DNA of 64,000 bases. Source: Streptomyces aureocirculatus (GTDB taxonomy: Bacteria; Actinomycetota; Actinomycetes; Streptomycetales; Streptomycetaceae). This document shows, piece by piece, positions 50,954-59,834 of this stretch (its first letter is position 1; every line of letters starts with the position of its first letter). The DNA is taken from the NCBI RefSeq assembly GCF_000720475.1, contig NZ_JOAP01000008.1, forward strand, positions 62,001 through 126,000, given 5' to 3'. Under the pieces are notes generated by a model, which was not told the DNA's origin, did not search any database, and saw only the letters and a list, made by a program, of their open reading frames with translations. Position numbers and translations under genes: made by a program.

Positions 50954-52183
50954 CTACGGCCGAACCTGGATCAAGGCATGAGTACCGCTCGTACGCCAAG
51001 CCGCGCCGGACTGCTCCAGAGCGTCCAGCGCTTTCTGCTCCAGCCCCACGATGACGTCGGACTTGAGCGTGCGAAACGCCGCGACGGCCCCGGGGAAGTA
51101 CGCCGTGCAGTCGGCGAACGGCGTCGTCGCGTCCCACAGGCGGTCGCCCACCAGCCGCCGGTAGTTGAGGTCGCCCTTCAGGATGGTCAGCGTGACGGCC
51201 GCGAACTCCTCTCGCAGGTCCTCCGGCATGTCCTCATACGGCAGCGGCGCGCAGAAGAACGGGTGGGCGCGGATCTCCAAGCGCCCGGTCGCCGTGGCGT
51301 CCCAGAGGCGCCCGCCGATCCCACCCGCCTCACCGGGCGCCTCAGCGAGGCGGCGCAGGCAGTCGACGACGTCGGCCGTCATCGCGTCGGAGACGTAGTA
51401 CGGGTAGGGCTTTACGTGGAGCACGATCCGCTCGGCGTGCCGGTGCAGCAGGAGGTGGTCGATGAGGATCAGGTCCGGGGTCAGCTCCCGCCCCGCGTTG
51501 TCGGCCACCACGGCGACCGTTGCGCCGGCCCCGGCGGGCAGGAGCTGCCAGAGCACAGCGCTGTCATCGGCGACCAGGCCATCGGCAATGGCACCGGGCG
51601 CTGCGTCCCCCTCGGTAACGCGGAAGCCGAGATCCGCGCGGTTGCCCCAGAGCGAGGCGTGGAGCAGAGCTGTGGCTCGCTCGTCGGCCGGTGCGCCGGC
51701 GAGCGCGTCCAAGGCCCGAAGCTCCTCGTCCACCGCCGTGCCGCGCAGCTCGGCCCGCTTGAAGGGGGCGAAGGGATCGACCCCTTGCCACGGGCTCGTA
51801 CCGAAGTATTCGGTGGCTCCGAGGAGCCTGCGGTAGAAGTAGCTCTCCGCCCACAGGAACGGGGCGTCGAACCACGATCGCCCGAAGTGCTTTCGTCCCC
51901 AGGCCGACCACTGTCCGTGGTCGGGCTCCGAGGGAGCGAGTGGTTCGATCACGCCGTTGGTGATCTCGTCCAGCAGGGCATCGAGAGCCTCGTGCTGGCG
52001 GGGACCGTATGGAAAGGCGTCCCGTACCTGCTGGATCAGTGCCGGATGCCGCTTGGCCAAGACGCCCCAGGCGAACGAGCCGGGCTCGTTGCTCAAGATG
52101 ACCGGTGCGTGCGGTTCGGCGGCCAGACGGGCGGAGCCGCTGCCCACGCCGTCGTCCGAGCTGCGGGACGTCTTCTCTGCCAT
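50954..52183 (-). CDS. DUF89/ARMT1-type damage-control phosphatase
   Basis: 409 aa from ATG 52183; a TTG at 52192 is possible. Family hallmarks: Asp228-Asn229 in VVADNAGRELTPDLILID, SLWGNRADLGF around 177-187 and KGDLNYRRLVGDRLWD near 340-355, all contributors to the metal/phosphate site. DUF89 enzymes are metal-dependent phosphatases acting on damaged or overproduced phosphometabolites such as sugar phosphates and 4'-phosphopantetheine. Located between the mobilization genes and the biosynthetic operon, it could clean up phosphosugar by-products, but a link is inference. A WD40 relic precedes it. Confidence 0.85.
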   Translation of the reverse strand: MAEKTSRSSDDGVGSGSARLAAEPHAPVILSNEPGSFAWGVLAKRHPALIQQVRDAFPYGPRQHEALDALLDEITNGVIEPLAPSEPDHGQWSAWGRKHFGRSWFDAPFLWAESYFYRRLLGATEYFGTSPWQGVDPFAPFKRAELRGTAVDEELRALDALAGAPADERATALLHASLWGNRADLGFRVTEGDAAPGAIADGLVADDSAVLWQLLPAGAGATVAVVADNAGRELTPDLILIDHLLLHRHAERIVLHVKPYPYYVSDAMTADVVDCLRRLAEAPGEAGGIGGRLWDATATGRLEIRAHPFFCAPLPYEDMPEDLREEFAAVTLTILKGDLNYRRLVGDRLWDATTPFADCTAYFPGAVAAFRTLKSDVIVGLEQKALDALEQSGAAWRTSGTHALIQVRP

Positions 52184-52208
52184 GGTGTCCAAGCCTTTCG
52201 CTTGTCGC

Positions 52209-52897
52209 TCACGAATCCTTGATCCTCAGGGCCACTACCCCCGCCGCACTGCCGACCAGCACCTCTCCCGTTACGGGTTCGAAGGCCGCGCAGTGCAGGG
52301 AAGCGTCCACCCTGATCTGAGCGATCTGGCTTTGCTCACTGAGCGACCACAGACGCACTGTCCCGTCCGCCGCGGCTGACACCAGGCGGTCTCGTCGCCA
52401 GTGAAGCCGAGCATAAGGATGCGGCCGGTGTGCCCGGCGAGGTGGGAGGTGAACCTGTCCGCGCCGAGTTGCCGCACCGCGATGTCACCGGTTCCCGCAC
52501 CGACCGCGACACGATGCCCCCCTGGTCCGACGACTGTGGCGGCGCGGGCCCACCCGCTAGGGCTGGAGAACCAGCTCACAAACTCCCCGGTGAGGGCGTG
52601 CCACCCGCGTACGGAGCCGTCGCCTCCACAGGCAGCGACGAGGTCACCGCTGTTGTCGAAAGCGAGCGGGCGCAGTCGGCCCGCGTGAACGTCCTGGCTC
52701 CACAGCAGCGCCCCTGTAGAGAAGTCCCAAACCAGATGTGTCCGCCGCCCGTAATCGCGGCGATGCGGGATGTCGAGCGAGCCATCGCAAACGGTCGGAG
52801 GCGGCGGAGACACCAGGCTGGCGTACGGGCAGCCTCCGGTCAGCGCCACGTCCCCAGGCTGTGAGCTGAGTCGGTAGGTCCCAGTGCGTTGAGCCAC
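52209..52897 (-). pseudogene. Frameshifted, truncated WD40-repeat protein
   Basis: One frame gives WD-type repeats (LVWDFSTGALLWSQDV, LVAACGGDGSVRGWHALTG, HLAGHTGRILMLGF) until about 52395. Continuation of the same repeat family is found only after a shift: RLVSAAADGTVRLWSLSEQS and LHCAAFEPVTGEVLVGS, ending at TGA 52211-52209. The N-terminal portion is also lost. It is the tail of a beta-propeller regulatory protein that no longer encodes an intact product. The adjacent DUF89 gene starts only 26 bp downstream. Confidence 0.75.
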
Positions 52898-52916
52898 TCA
52901 GGAACAGAGGGTGACC

Positions 52917-53126
52917 TCAGCGCTCGCTGTTGCCCGGTTCGGGCACGGTCGAGTGGGCAGGTCTTGTCCGGTCAGGGGAAGGCGTGGCCGCGCTGTCGTG
53001 GTCGCTGACGAGCCACGCACCCAAAAGGAGGCCCACGACGAGCAGGACCAGGTGACGGTTCTTCTTCCACCACGATGGCGGGCTGGGCTTGGTTATGACG
53101 TACTCCACGCCTGGGGGCTTCGGCAC
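52917..53126 (-). CDS. Small single-pass membrane protein
   Basis: 69 aa from GTG 53126, chosen because GGGAGG sits 7 bp upstream. A basic Pro-rich N-terminus with KPSPPSWWKKNRH is followed by one transmembrane helix (LVLLVVGLLLGAWLV) and a short Ser/Pro/Thr-rich exterior tail. No family recognised. Confidence 0.6.
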   Translation of the reverse strand: MPKPPGVEYVITKPSPPSWWKKNRHLVLLVVGLLLGAWLVSDHDSAATPSPDRTRPAHSTVPEPGNSER

Positions 53127-53585
53127 GGAAATCCTCCCTCTCTTGGAGAGCATCCCGGAGTAGGCGTGATGCTGCCTTGGTCCGGGAGCGTGTGGACGTG
53201 CGGACGTAGACGTTTACGCGAGTGGAGTTGCCGGTGAGGGCCCAATCCGTGGTGGCGGCTGGGCGTGCAAAGGACGGGCAGTTCCCGCTGCCGAGCGGGT
53301 CGCCTCGTATCGGCTTGGAGCCAAGTGTGAAATATGAAGCCGTCGAGCAGCTACTCGATTAGCGATGCCGCCGGCACGATGAGCCCTGCGAACCAGAGGT
53401 TCTCAGCCAAGCGGCTGCAGGCGTTTCGCGGTTTGAGCGAAAGGTGCTGTGCAGACGGCTGGAGATACCGCCACTCGCGCCAAGGCTGCCGAACGCAGAC
53501 TCCGCGTGGCCCGCCCCACATCAGCACGGACCACGTCAAAGCCGTCCGGAGGGGGCCTACCAGCGAGCCGTCTGCATCCCTGGCC
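53127..53585. other. Gap of about 460 bp, probably decayed DNA
   Basis: No supported gene. A plus-strand frame beginning at GTG 53223 gives 46 codons ending at TAG 53360 with reasonable codon use, but it has no recognisable motif. Codon statistics elsewhere are poor. This separates the element-proximal genes from the biosynthetic operon. Confidence 0.4.
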
Positions 53586-55085
53586 CTAATCGCGATCGCG
53601 GCTGGCGTTACGCGGGTGGTGCGGGTTGAGGAACCATTTGCGGGCCGAGGCAAGCCACCAGGCACCGCAGAAGGCAACGACGACCCCGACCGCGATCGGC
53701 GCGTAGTTGAAGGTGTCCGCGGTGACCGGGGAGCTCTGCGGCAGCATGAACAGCACCGTGATCACCATGACCCACACGACGGCGATCGTGCCGACCGTGG
53801 TGGACCAGGAGCCCAGGTGCCAGGGGCCACGCTCGAACCGGCTCCCCAGGCGCAGCCGCAGGAACGTGGGGATCACGTACGCGATGTAGAGGCCGATGGT
53901 CGCGATAGAGGTGACGGCCGCGTACGCGGTGCTGTTCCACAGGTAGGGCAGGCCGAGGACGAAGGCACCGCCGGTGGCGAGCCAGACGGCGTTGGTGGGG
54001 GTGCGTGTGCCGGGGTGGAGCTTGTGCCACGTCCGGGAGAAGGGCAGCGCGCCGTCGCGGGAGAAGGCGTAGATCATGCGGGAGTTGGCGGTCACTGAGG
54101 CCATCCCGCAGAAGAGTTGGGCGACGATGATGACGAGCAGCAGCCACTTGCCGGCCGCCGCGCCGAGGGCGTCCATGAGGATCTGGGCCGGGGGCACGCC
54201 GGTGCTCGATTCGAGGGCGCCGGTGTAGGAGTCGATGGCGTAGGTGAAGCCGAAGAGGAGGACGAATCCGGCCGCGAGGGAGACGAGGATCGAGCGGACG
54301 ATTCCCTTGGGGCCGGCGGTGGCCGCGTCGATCGTTTCCTCGGTCATGTGGGCCGAGGCGTCGTAGCCGGTGAAGGTGTACTGCGCCATCAGCAGCCCGA
54401 TGAGCACCACGTAGGCGCTGGAGGCGAAGCCGGTGTTGTTGACGAACTCACCGAAGACGAAGTGGGCCGACTGGTGGTGGTCGGGGATGAGGACCAGGGC
54501 GCCGCAAATCACCACGACGCCGAGGATGTGCCACCAGATGGAAACCTCGTTGAGGGCGGCGACAATGCGCACGCCGAAGGTGTTGAGGACGCCGTGCAGG
54601 ACCAGGATGATCCCGAACAGCGTGATGGTGTGCCCTGGCGTGGCGGCGTATCCGAACTGGAGATCAAGCAGGGCGTTGAGGAAGTTGGCGGCGCCGAAGT
54701 CGATGCCCGCGGTGACGGCTATCTGGCCGAGGGTGTTGAACCATCCGGTGAACCACGCCCAGGCCGCCGCCGAGCGTCTCGGGGCCATGCGGTGCGCCCA
54801 GAAATACAGGCCGGCGCTGGTGGGGTATGAGGAGCAGACCTCGGCCATCGACAGCCCGACGAAGAGTGTCATGAGGCCGACGAACAGCCAGCCCCACATG
54901 ATCACCGCCGGGCCGCCGGTGTTCATGCCGTAGCCGTACATGGTCATGCAGCCGGACAGGATCGAGATGATCGTGAAGCTGACGCCGAAGTTGGCGCGGC
55001 CGGACATCGAGCGGGACAGCGTCTGCTGGTAGCCGAGCTGCTTGAGGCGTTCCTCGTCGGAGACGCGGGAGACATCGAGAGGCAC
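53586..55085 (-). CDS. APC-superfamily amino acid permease
   Basis: 499 aa from GTG 55085, with AAGGACGG upstream. About 12 transmembrane segments; the first contains the family motif FTIISILSGCMTMYGYGM-like SIS.LSG/GP pattern, and MTEETIDAATAGPKGI matches the loop typical of GABA/choline-type permeases (GabP/Uga4 group). It is the last gene of the minus-strand operon, 44 bp after the preceding stop. In this context it may import an amino acid precursor or export the product; the sequence alone does not say which. Confidence 0.9.
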   Translation of the reverse strand: MPLDVSRVSDEERLKQLGYQQTLSRSMSGRANFGVSFTIISILSGCMTMYGYGMNTGGPAVIMWGWLFVGLMTLFVGLSMAEVCSSYPTSAGLYFWAHRMAPRRSAAAWAWFTGWFNTLGQIAVTAGIDFGAANFLNALLDLQFGYAATPGHTITLFGIILVLHGVLNTFGVRIVAALNEVSIWWHILGVVVICGALVLIPDHHQSAHFVFGEFVNNTGFASSAYVVLIGLLMAQYTFTGYDASAHMTEETIDAATAGPKGIVRSILVSLAAGFVLLFGFTYAIDSYTGALESSTGVPPAQILMDALGAAAGKWLLLVIIVAQLFCGMASVTANSRMIYAFSRDGALPFSRTWHKLHPGTRTPTNAVWLATGGAFVLGLPYLWNSTAYAAVTSIATIGLYIAYVIPTFLRLRLGSRFERGPWHLGSWSTTVGTIAVVWVMVITVLFMLPQSSPVTADTFNYAPIAVGVVVAFCGAWWLASARKWFLNPHHPRNASRDRD

Positions 55086-55129
55086 AGGGGTTCCGTCCTT
55101 CGTACATGAAAGGGGGATGGTTCGGGTGC

Positions 55130-56059
55130 TCAGCGGTGTCGGCGTCGCGGAGGGCTGTAGGCCCAGCCGCGGTGCCGCAGGAACAGTTCGCGGTGCTGGC
55201 CGCAGTACGACCACGGCACTTGCGTGGCGTACGGGCCGATCGCGTCGAAGACCTCTAGGGCCTCGTGGTGGCGGTTCGCGAACGACAGGGCGTGGGCGAG
55301 GTAGTTGGCGTCGTCGGCAAAGCAGGCGTGAGGCTGCGGTGCTCGGTAGCGCCACCAGCGCTCCAGCACCGGATCGATCTGCGGGCAGTCGACCCATGGG
55401 TGGATCGTCAGGCCGTATGACGTCTGGTCCTGCTCCTGGCGGGACCGGTGTGCTTCCGCCAGGGCGACCAGGGGCAAGGCCGCTATGGGCAAGCCTTGGG
55501 GAGCGATGGATGCCTGCTCCTCGGCCCACCAGGCCGCCTCACCTGGCTTTCCGTGATGGCGGGGAAGCAGGTACGTGATGACCTCGTGGTGCGCCTCGCG
55601 ATTCCACGGGTCACGCTGCTTGATCTCCTCCCATACGTGGCAGAGCGTGTCCCGATCGGGAGCGTGGGTGCGAAGTAGCGCGAGCATGACAATCAAAGGG
55701 GCGACATCCTGCGGCCACACATCCAGAGCGGCACGGGAGGTGGCCCACGCTTCCTCCATGAGCGTCCGGCCCGCGTCCCGTCCGACGATCATGGCGCGCA
55801 GAGCCTGGACGTTCGCGAGAAGGGCGAGGGCGTGTGGTGAGCGCGGTTCGGCCTTCGCCCAGGTGTCCGCGAACCGGAGCCGTGCCCCCGCTTCGGCGAG
55901 GACCTGGAGGCGGAAGATCCGGCGATCCCAATCCTGGCCGGTAGAGGTTAGGAGATCGCGCGGGCCCTCCCAGCGGCCCATGGAGGCATCTTCGAGAACC
56001 CGCCGCAGCGCCTCGTCGCCCCTCGCCGGGTGCGTGTCGAGGAGTGGCCTGGGCCTCAT
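55130..56059 (-). CDS. Alpha-helical (TPR-like) protein of unknown function
   Basis: 309 aa from ATG 56059, which follows GAGGGCGG; a longer start at 56095 is possible. Helical hairpins repeat with TPR-like spacing (HALALLANVQALRAMIVGRD, EAWATSRAALDVWPQD, LAHALSFANRHHEALEVFDAI). Trp and His are frequent (CHVWEEIKQRDPWNREAHHEV). No catalytic motif recognised. Its position between the YrdC-like and permease genes suggests it belongs to the pathway, perhaps as a scaffold or an unrecognised enzyme. Confidence 0.65.
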   Translation of the reverse strand: MRPRPLLDTHPARGDEALRRVLEDASMGRWEGPRDLLTSTGQDWDRRIFRLQVLAEAGARLRFADTWAKAEPRSPHALALLANVQALRAMIVGRDAGRTLMEEAWATSRAALDVWPQDVAPLIVMLALLRTHAPDRDTLCHVWEEIKQRDPWNREAHHEVITYLLPRHHGKPGEAAWWAEEQASIAPQGLPIAALPLVALAEAHRSRQEQDQTSYGLTIHPWVDCPQIDPVLERWWRYRAPQPHACFADDANYLAHALSFANRHHEALEVFDAIGPYATQVPWSYCGQHRELFLRHRGWAYSPPRRRHR

Positions 56060-56138
56060 CCCTTCCCGCCCTCGACCGCGATCCGCAGCCTGCATGGCCC
56101 CGGCGCCCGTCCCCACGCGACGCGACTCGATATCTCCA

Positions 56139-56789
56139 TCAGGAGGGCTGCACTTCCCGTCCAAGGACTGCGTTGACAGCTCGCTGGTGGACGAGGCCCG
56201 TGCGTACGAGCTTGGCCTCCGGGGTGAAGCAGTCCACGATCGTCATGTGGTTGGCCGCAGGGCAGACCCCTCCGTCGACGACGACGGACACCGTGAGGCC
56301 CGAGGCCGCGAGGAAGGTGTGAATCTCATCCAGGGTGACGGCGGGACCGCAGTCATCCGGTCCGGCGTCGCCGGAGATGTTGGCCGTCGTCGCGGCTACA
56401 GGGACCTTGGCCCGTGCAGCCAGTTCGCCGAGGAACCCGGGCGCCATGGTGGTGAGCGCCGGCGAGCCGACACCGGCATGGCGTGCGGCGTCGTCGGGGT
56501 CCCGCCATGGCAGGAGGAGTGCGAGGTCGCCGGGCCAGAACTGTTGGGCGAGTCTCCGCGCCTCGGCTCCGAGTTGGAAGTGCTGTTCACAGACAGTCAG
56601 CGAAGGAGTGACGTAGGCGAGGGATTTACCGGTCGGGCGCCGCTTCCCTTCGAAGATGCTGCCGGCGGCATCCGCGTTGCTGGCGTCGGCGCAGATCATG
56701 TACCAGCGGTTGGTGGGAACGATGACGAGTTCTCCGGCCTCGATGGCGCGGGCAGCGGTATCGAGTTCGCCGGGGTAGACGATGCGCAT
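56139..56789 (-). CDS. YrdC/Sua5-fold protein, divergent
   Basis: 216 aa from ATG 56789, with AGGAG upstream. It has the YrdC fold: IVYPGELDTAARAIEAGELVIVPT, basic GKRRPTGKSLAYV (equivalent of KxR..NPL), PGDLALLLP and TTANISGDAG (S/TxNxSG). The standard threonine/ATP-site motif TDTVYGLG is replaced by TNRWYMICA. Housekeeping YrdC makes threonylcarbamoyl-AMP for tRNA t6A; this copy is probably a paralogue that uses bicarbonate/ATP with a different acceptor. Carbamoylation chemistry is inferred from the fold only. Confidence 0.75.
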   Translation of the reverse strand: MRIVYPGELDTAARAIEAGELVIVPTNRWYMICADASNADAAGSIFEGKRRPTGKSLAYVTPSLTVCEQHFQLGAEARRLAQQFWPGDLALLLPWRDPDDAARHAGVGSPALTTMAPGFLGELAARAKVPVAATTANISGDAGPDDCGPAVTLDEIHTFLAASGLTVSVVVDGGVCPAANHMTIVDCFTPEAKLVRTGLVHQRAVNAVLGREVQPS

Positions 56790-56793
56790 GGTG

Positions 56794-57558
56794 CTACTCC
56801 TGGGAAGTAGGCGCGGGGATATCCGCGAGGGGCGGGTAGTCGAGCCAGGGGTCACGGAGAGCTTGGAGGCGGTGGCCTGCGTGATGCGGGTGGGAGACGC
56901 GGAAGTACGCCATCACCCTGGGGAACGGCATGAAGTTCTGGGCCACCGTGTGGGGAACGAGGTGGTGCATCAGCAGGACGTCTCCGGGGAGGCCGAGAAA
57001 CGGGGTGCCTCGCTCGCGGTCGATCTCTGGCGGAACCTGTTCTGTCATTCCGAGTGGCCACTCCTCGGCGAACCAGCGGGCCATGGCGAGGTGCCCGCCG
57101 GGCAGGTAGTGCAGCGCTCCGCATCGCGGGTCGCTGACGTCGGAGAGGATCACGCCGACCAGCAGGGAGAACGTACGCAGCTCGCGCGGGTCCAGGTGAG
57201 GGCAGGAGACCCCGTCGACGTGCATGGCCTTTTCCGGTTGCATGCCTGGGAACTCGCTTTCGGGCACGCGTATCTGGATCTGCGCGGTCGTGACCGGTGC
57301 GGCGGCGCCGAGCAGGTCGCCGACGAGCTCGGCCGCGCCTGTCTCCGTGTACAAGGTGAGCAGTTCTGCGCTGTCCCCCAGTTCCGGGGCGAAGGTGCGC
57401 CGGGAGTACGCGGATATGTCGTCCGGAGTCATTTCCTTGCGGTACGACACGTCGATCAGGGATACGGCTCGCTTCACCTGGTCGGGGTCGGCCAAGCCGC
57501 GTCGTATGAGGACGCCGTCCCGTTTGAAGGTCGCCTTCTCCTCAGCTGTGAGACGCAT
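56794..57558 (-). CDS. PhyH-type Fe(II)/2-oxoglutarate dioxygenase
   Basis: 254 aa from ATG 57558. It opens LTAEEKATFKRDGVLIRRGL, the usual phytanoyl-CoA dioxygenase start. The facial triad is His and Asp in KAMHVDGVSC and distal His in HLVPHTVAQN; a later Arg in FPRVMAYFRVSH probably binds 2-oxoglutarate. Enzymes of this family hydroxylate, halogenate or desaturate small molecules in many Streptomyces pathways. It overlaps the creatininase gene by 17 bp and precedes the YrdC-like gene by 4 bp. Confidence 0.88.
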   Translation of the reverse strand: MRLTAEEKATFKRDGVLIRRGLADPDQVKRAVSLIDVSYRKEMTPDDISAYSRRTFAPELGDSAELLTLYTETGAAELVGDLLGAAAPVTTAQIQIRVPESEFPGMQPEKAMHVDGVSCPHLDPRELRTFSLLVGVILSDVSDPRCGALHYLPGGHLAMARWFAEEWPLGMTEQVPPEIDRERGTPFLGLPGDVLLMHHLVPHTVAQNFMPFPRVMAYFRVSHPHHAGHRLQALRDPWLDYPPLADIPAPTSQE

Positions 57559-58378
57559 GGGGCCCCCGTACGCCGGTCGGTTCGTGGGATGTGGGTGGGA
57601 CGAGCCGGTCCAGCATGTCCACACACGCCTCCAGGGCGGCGGTGACGAGGGCCTGGCCGTGATCGGCGGTGGCCTGCCGCGGGTCGCCACCGATGACTCC
57701 GTGCGCGGAAATCGCGGGGTCGTCCGACGACCAGGGCCATGTGGTGCCCCGGCCGAATACGAGGCGCTGGATCTCCTCCCGTCGGGCGGGATCGTGAATG
57801 GGCTCACTCGGGAGGAGGTCCATCCGTACGTGGTCGGGTGCGAGGGCGAGCATCAGGGAGGTCTCCCGGACGCCGGCGTGCACCTCGGGGAACTCGCCGT
57901 CGTCCTGGAGCCGGCCGGCGGCGAGAGAGCCGGGATTGACCACGCAGGTTGCCGCATCGTGCGTGCGCTGGAGTTGGTGTACGAGGGCCTCAAGGACGCC
58001 CTTATTGCCTCCGTGGCCGTTGACGATGAGGACCGTACGCGCGGGGGTGGCCCTGATGTACTCCCCCACCAGCGTCTCGATCAGGGCGGTGTAGAGCGAG
58101 ACGTTCAGGGTGATGGTGCCGGGTGACCAGGCGTGCTCCGGAGAGAGCCCATAGGGGACGGGGGGCACGACCCAGAGGTTGTGACGGTCCGCGACGTGCG
58201 TGGCCAGTCGCGAGGCGAAGCGCTCGGCGATGAGGCTGTCCGTGTTCAGCGGCAGGTGCGGGCCGTGCTGCTCAAGAGACCCGACCGGCAGGCAGAGGAC
58301 CGACCGCTCACTCAGCTCGGACGTGAGACGCGGGGCTGTCAGCCTGCCGTAGGACCGCGCCTCGCCAGCAAGTGTCAT
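57542..58378 (-). CDS. Creatininase-family amidohydrolase
   Basis: 278 aa. The family metal-binding elements are clear: LPVGSLEQHGPHLPLNTDSL (Glu, His, Asp ligands), IVNGHGGNKG (His) and the Glu in HAGVRETSLML. Relatives include creatinine amidohydrolase, the F420/riboflavin FAPy deformylase ArfB and mycofactocin MftE, so the reaction is expected to be C-N amide hydrolysis or its reverse. ATG overlaps the methyltransferase stop by 4 bp. Confidence 0.88.
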   Translation of the reverse strand: MTLAGEARSYGRLTAPRLTSELSERSVLCLPVGSLEQHGPHLPLNTDSLIAERFASRLATHVADRHNLWVVPPVPYGLSPEHAWSPGTITLNVSLYTALIETLVGEYIRATPARTVLIVNGHGGNKGVLEALVHQLQRTHDAATCVVNPGSLAAGRLQDDGEFPEVHAGVRETSLMLALAPDHVRMDLLPSEPIHDPARREEIQRLVFGRGTTWPWSSDDPAISAHGVIGGDPRQATADHGQALVTAALEACVDMLDRLVPPTSHEPTGVRGPHASHS

Positions 58379-59172
58379 TTCTTGCCCCGCCGTCCGAGGC
58401 GGATGAGGAATTCGTTCTCCTCGGGGAAGGTGTCGTTGTCGCTGAAGTCGGCCAGCCGGTGCTTCAGCGCGCCCTCGAACTCCTTCAGCCGGTCACCGAA
58501 GAGGTGAGGAGCGGCGAAGGACGTGGAGTAGAGGTAACCGAGGATGCTCTCCGCGGCCCAGGTGCGCTGAACGGGTACGCGGACTTCCTCGACCTCGTTG
58601 AAGGGCGACTCCTCCATGATCTCGCTGTAGGGGCGGTTGTGGTGCTGGAAGGTGCCGGACCCCGCCCGCCGCTGCTCTCCGAGGAAGCTCTTCACCACAT
58701 CCCGGACGGCTTCCTTCCAGGGGCTCCCAGCAGCCCAGAAGCTGTTGTCCCCGAAAATGGCGACCACGCCGTCCGGAGCGACCTGCTCGTCCAGGAGAGT
58801 CAGGACGGCGGCTTGGTCGAGCCAGTGGAACGCACGACAGATGGTGACGAGTTCGGCATGCCAGCCAGCGGGTGGCGTGAAGTCCTCGGCCATGCTCTGG
58901 ACGAGGGACAGGCTGGAGCCCTCGGGGAGCTTCGGCCGCAGCGCCGACTCGGCCGCGGCAAGCATGTCGGCGTCGTTGTCGACGGCGATGATGTCGCCGA
59001 AGCGGTCGAGGAGAGCCTCGGCCACGAGCCCGGTTCCCGTACCGACGTCCAGGAGCCGGCGGTGACCGTCGGGGCGTGCCGGTGCAGCGCGGTCGAGCAC
59101 CGATGCCACATCGTCGGGGATGCCGGGGCGGAATTGGCGGTAGTACGTGGTGGTTCCGGCGAAGAGGCTCAT
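58375..59172 (-). CDS. SAM-dependent methyltransferase
   Basis: 265 aa class I methyltransferase. Motif I is LLDVGTGTGLVAEAL, followed by the acidic residue in IIAVDNDADML, the adenine-contacting region SMAEDFTPP and motif IV VTICRAFHWLD. The Tyr-rich N-terminus (TTYYRQFRPGIPDDV) matches the Methyltransf_11/UbiE-like small-molecule group. Target atom unknown. It is coupled by 4-bp overlaps to the genes on both sides. Confidence 0.88.
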   Translation of the reverse strand: MSLFAGTTTYYRQFRPGIPDDVASVLDRAAPARPDGHRRLLDVGTGTGLVAEALLDRFGDIIAVDNDADMLAAAESALRPKLPEGSSLSLVQSMAEDFTPPAGWHAELVTICRAFHWLDQAAVLTLLDEQVAPDGVVAIFGDNSFWAAGSPWKEAVRDVVKSFLGEQRRAGSGTFQHHNRPYSEIMEESPFNEVEEVRVPVQRTWAAESILGYLYSTSFAAPHLFGDRLKEFEGALKHRLADFSDNDTFPEENEFLIRLGRRGKK

Positions 59173-59834
59173 GTGACGCTCCCTGCTGCGAGATGTTCGA
59201 TGTACGTGGCGGCCGCCGTCAGGTCGGAGACGACGCGTACGCCGTGGTCAACGACCAAGTCTTCATCGGGGACTTGGCGCCCGCGGGATATCCAGACGGC
59301 TCTGAGGCCGGATTCGACGGCCCCCACGATGTCGCAGGCCCAGTCGTCGCCGACGTGGATCACGCGATCGGGGGCGACACCGAGCTGGTCGATGACGGTG
59401 TGGAAGGCACGGGGGTCCGGTTTGGTGTGTCCGATGCGGCAGGAGGGGAAGAAGTCGCTCACCCAGGGGGCGAGCAGGCCACGCAGTCCCTCGGTGTCGG
59501 CGTCGACGCACGTGACGTTGGACAGCGTGACCACAGTCGCAACGCCACTGATCCGGCGCAGAGCCTCCGTCGTGCCAGGGAAGAGACGGAACGGGGCCGG
59601 GGGAAGATCACGGGGGAATGACTCCGGTGGTACCTCCAATACCTCGCAGACCCCGGCTGCCACGGCGTCGGTGATCTCCGGCTGGGTGTGGAGGCTGGCC
59701 CGCATGACCGCCCGGGCCTGAGCGGCGGGCAGCGGGGAGGCTTCCGTCAGCCGCATCGTCAGGCCCGGACCGTCGGCGGTACCGAGGGTTCCGCCGACGT
59801 CGACCATGACCAGGAGTGAGGGATCGGTGGTCAT
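59169..59834 (-). CDS. HAD-superfamily hydrolase with altered motif I
   Basis: 221 aa. Motif I reads MVDVGGTLG, so the nucleophile Asp is present but the +2 Asp (general acid/base in phosphatases) is Gly. Motif II is VVTLSNVT, motif III is IGHTKPDPRAF with the Lys, and motif IV is VIHVGDDWACDIVGA. The cap is small and helical (C1). Loss of the second Asp is typical of HAD haloacid dehalogenases and phosphonatase-like members rather than phosphomonoesterases, so chemistry may differ from simple dephosphorylation. Confidence 0.82.
   Translation of the reverse strand: MTTDPSLLVMVDVGGTLGTADGPGLTMRLTEASPLPAAQARAVMRASLHTQPEITDAVAAGVCEVLEVPPESFPRDLPPAPFRLFPGTTEALRRISGVATVVTLSNVTCVDADTEGLRGLLAPWVSDFFPSCRIGHTKPDPRAFHTVIDQLGVAPDRVIHVGDDWACDIVGAVESGLRAVWISRGRQVPDEDLVVDHGVRVVSDLTAAATYIEHLAAGSVT

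Noticed and set aside
53223..53360. 46-codon plus-strand frame beginning GTG
   Set aside because: Acceptable codon use but no ribosome binding site of note and no recognised motif; too weak to list as a gene.
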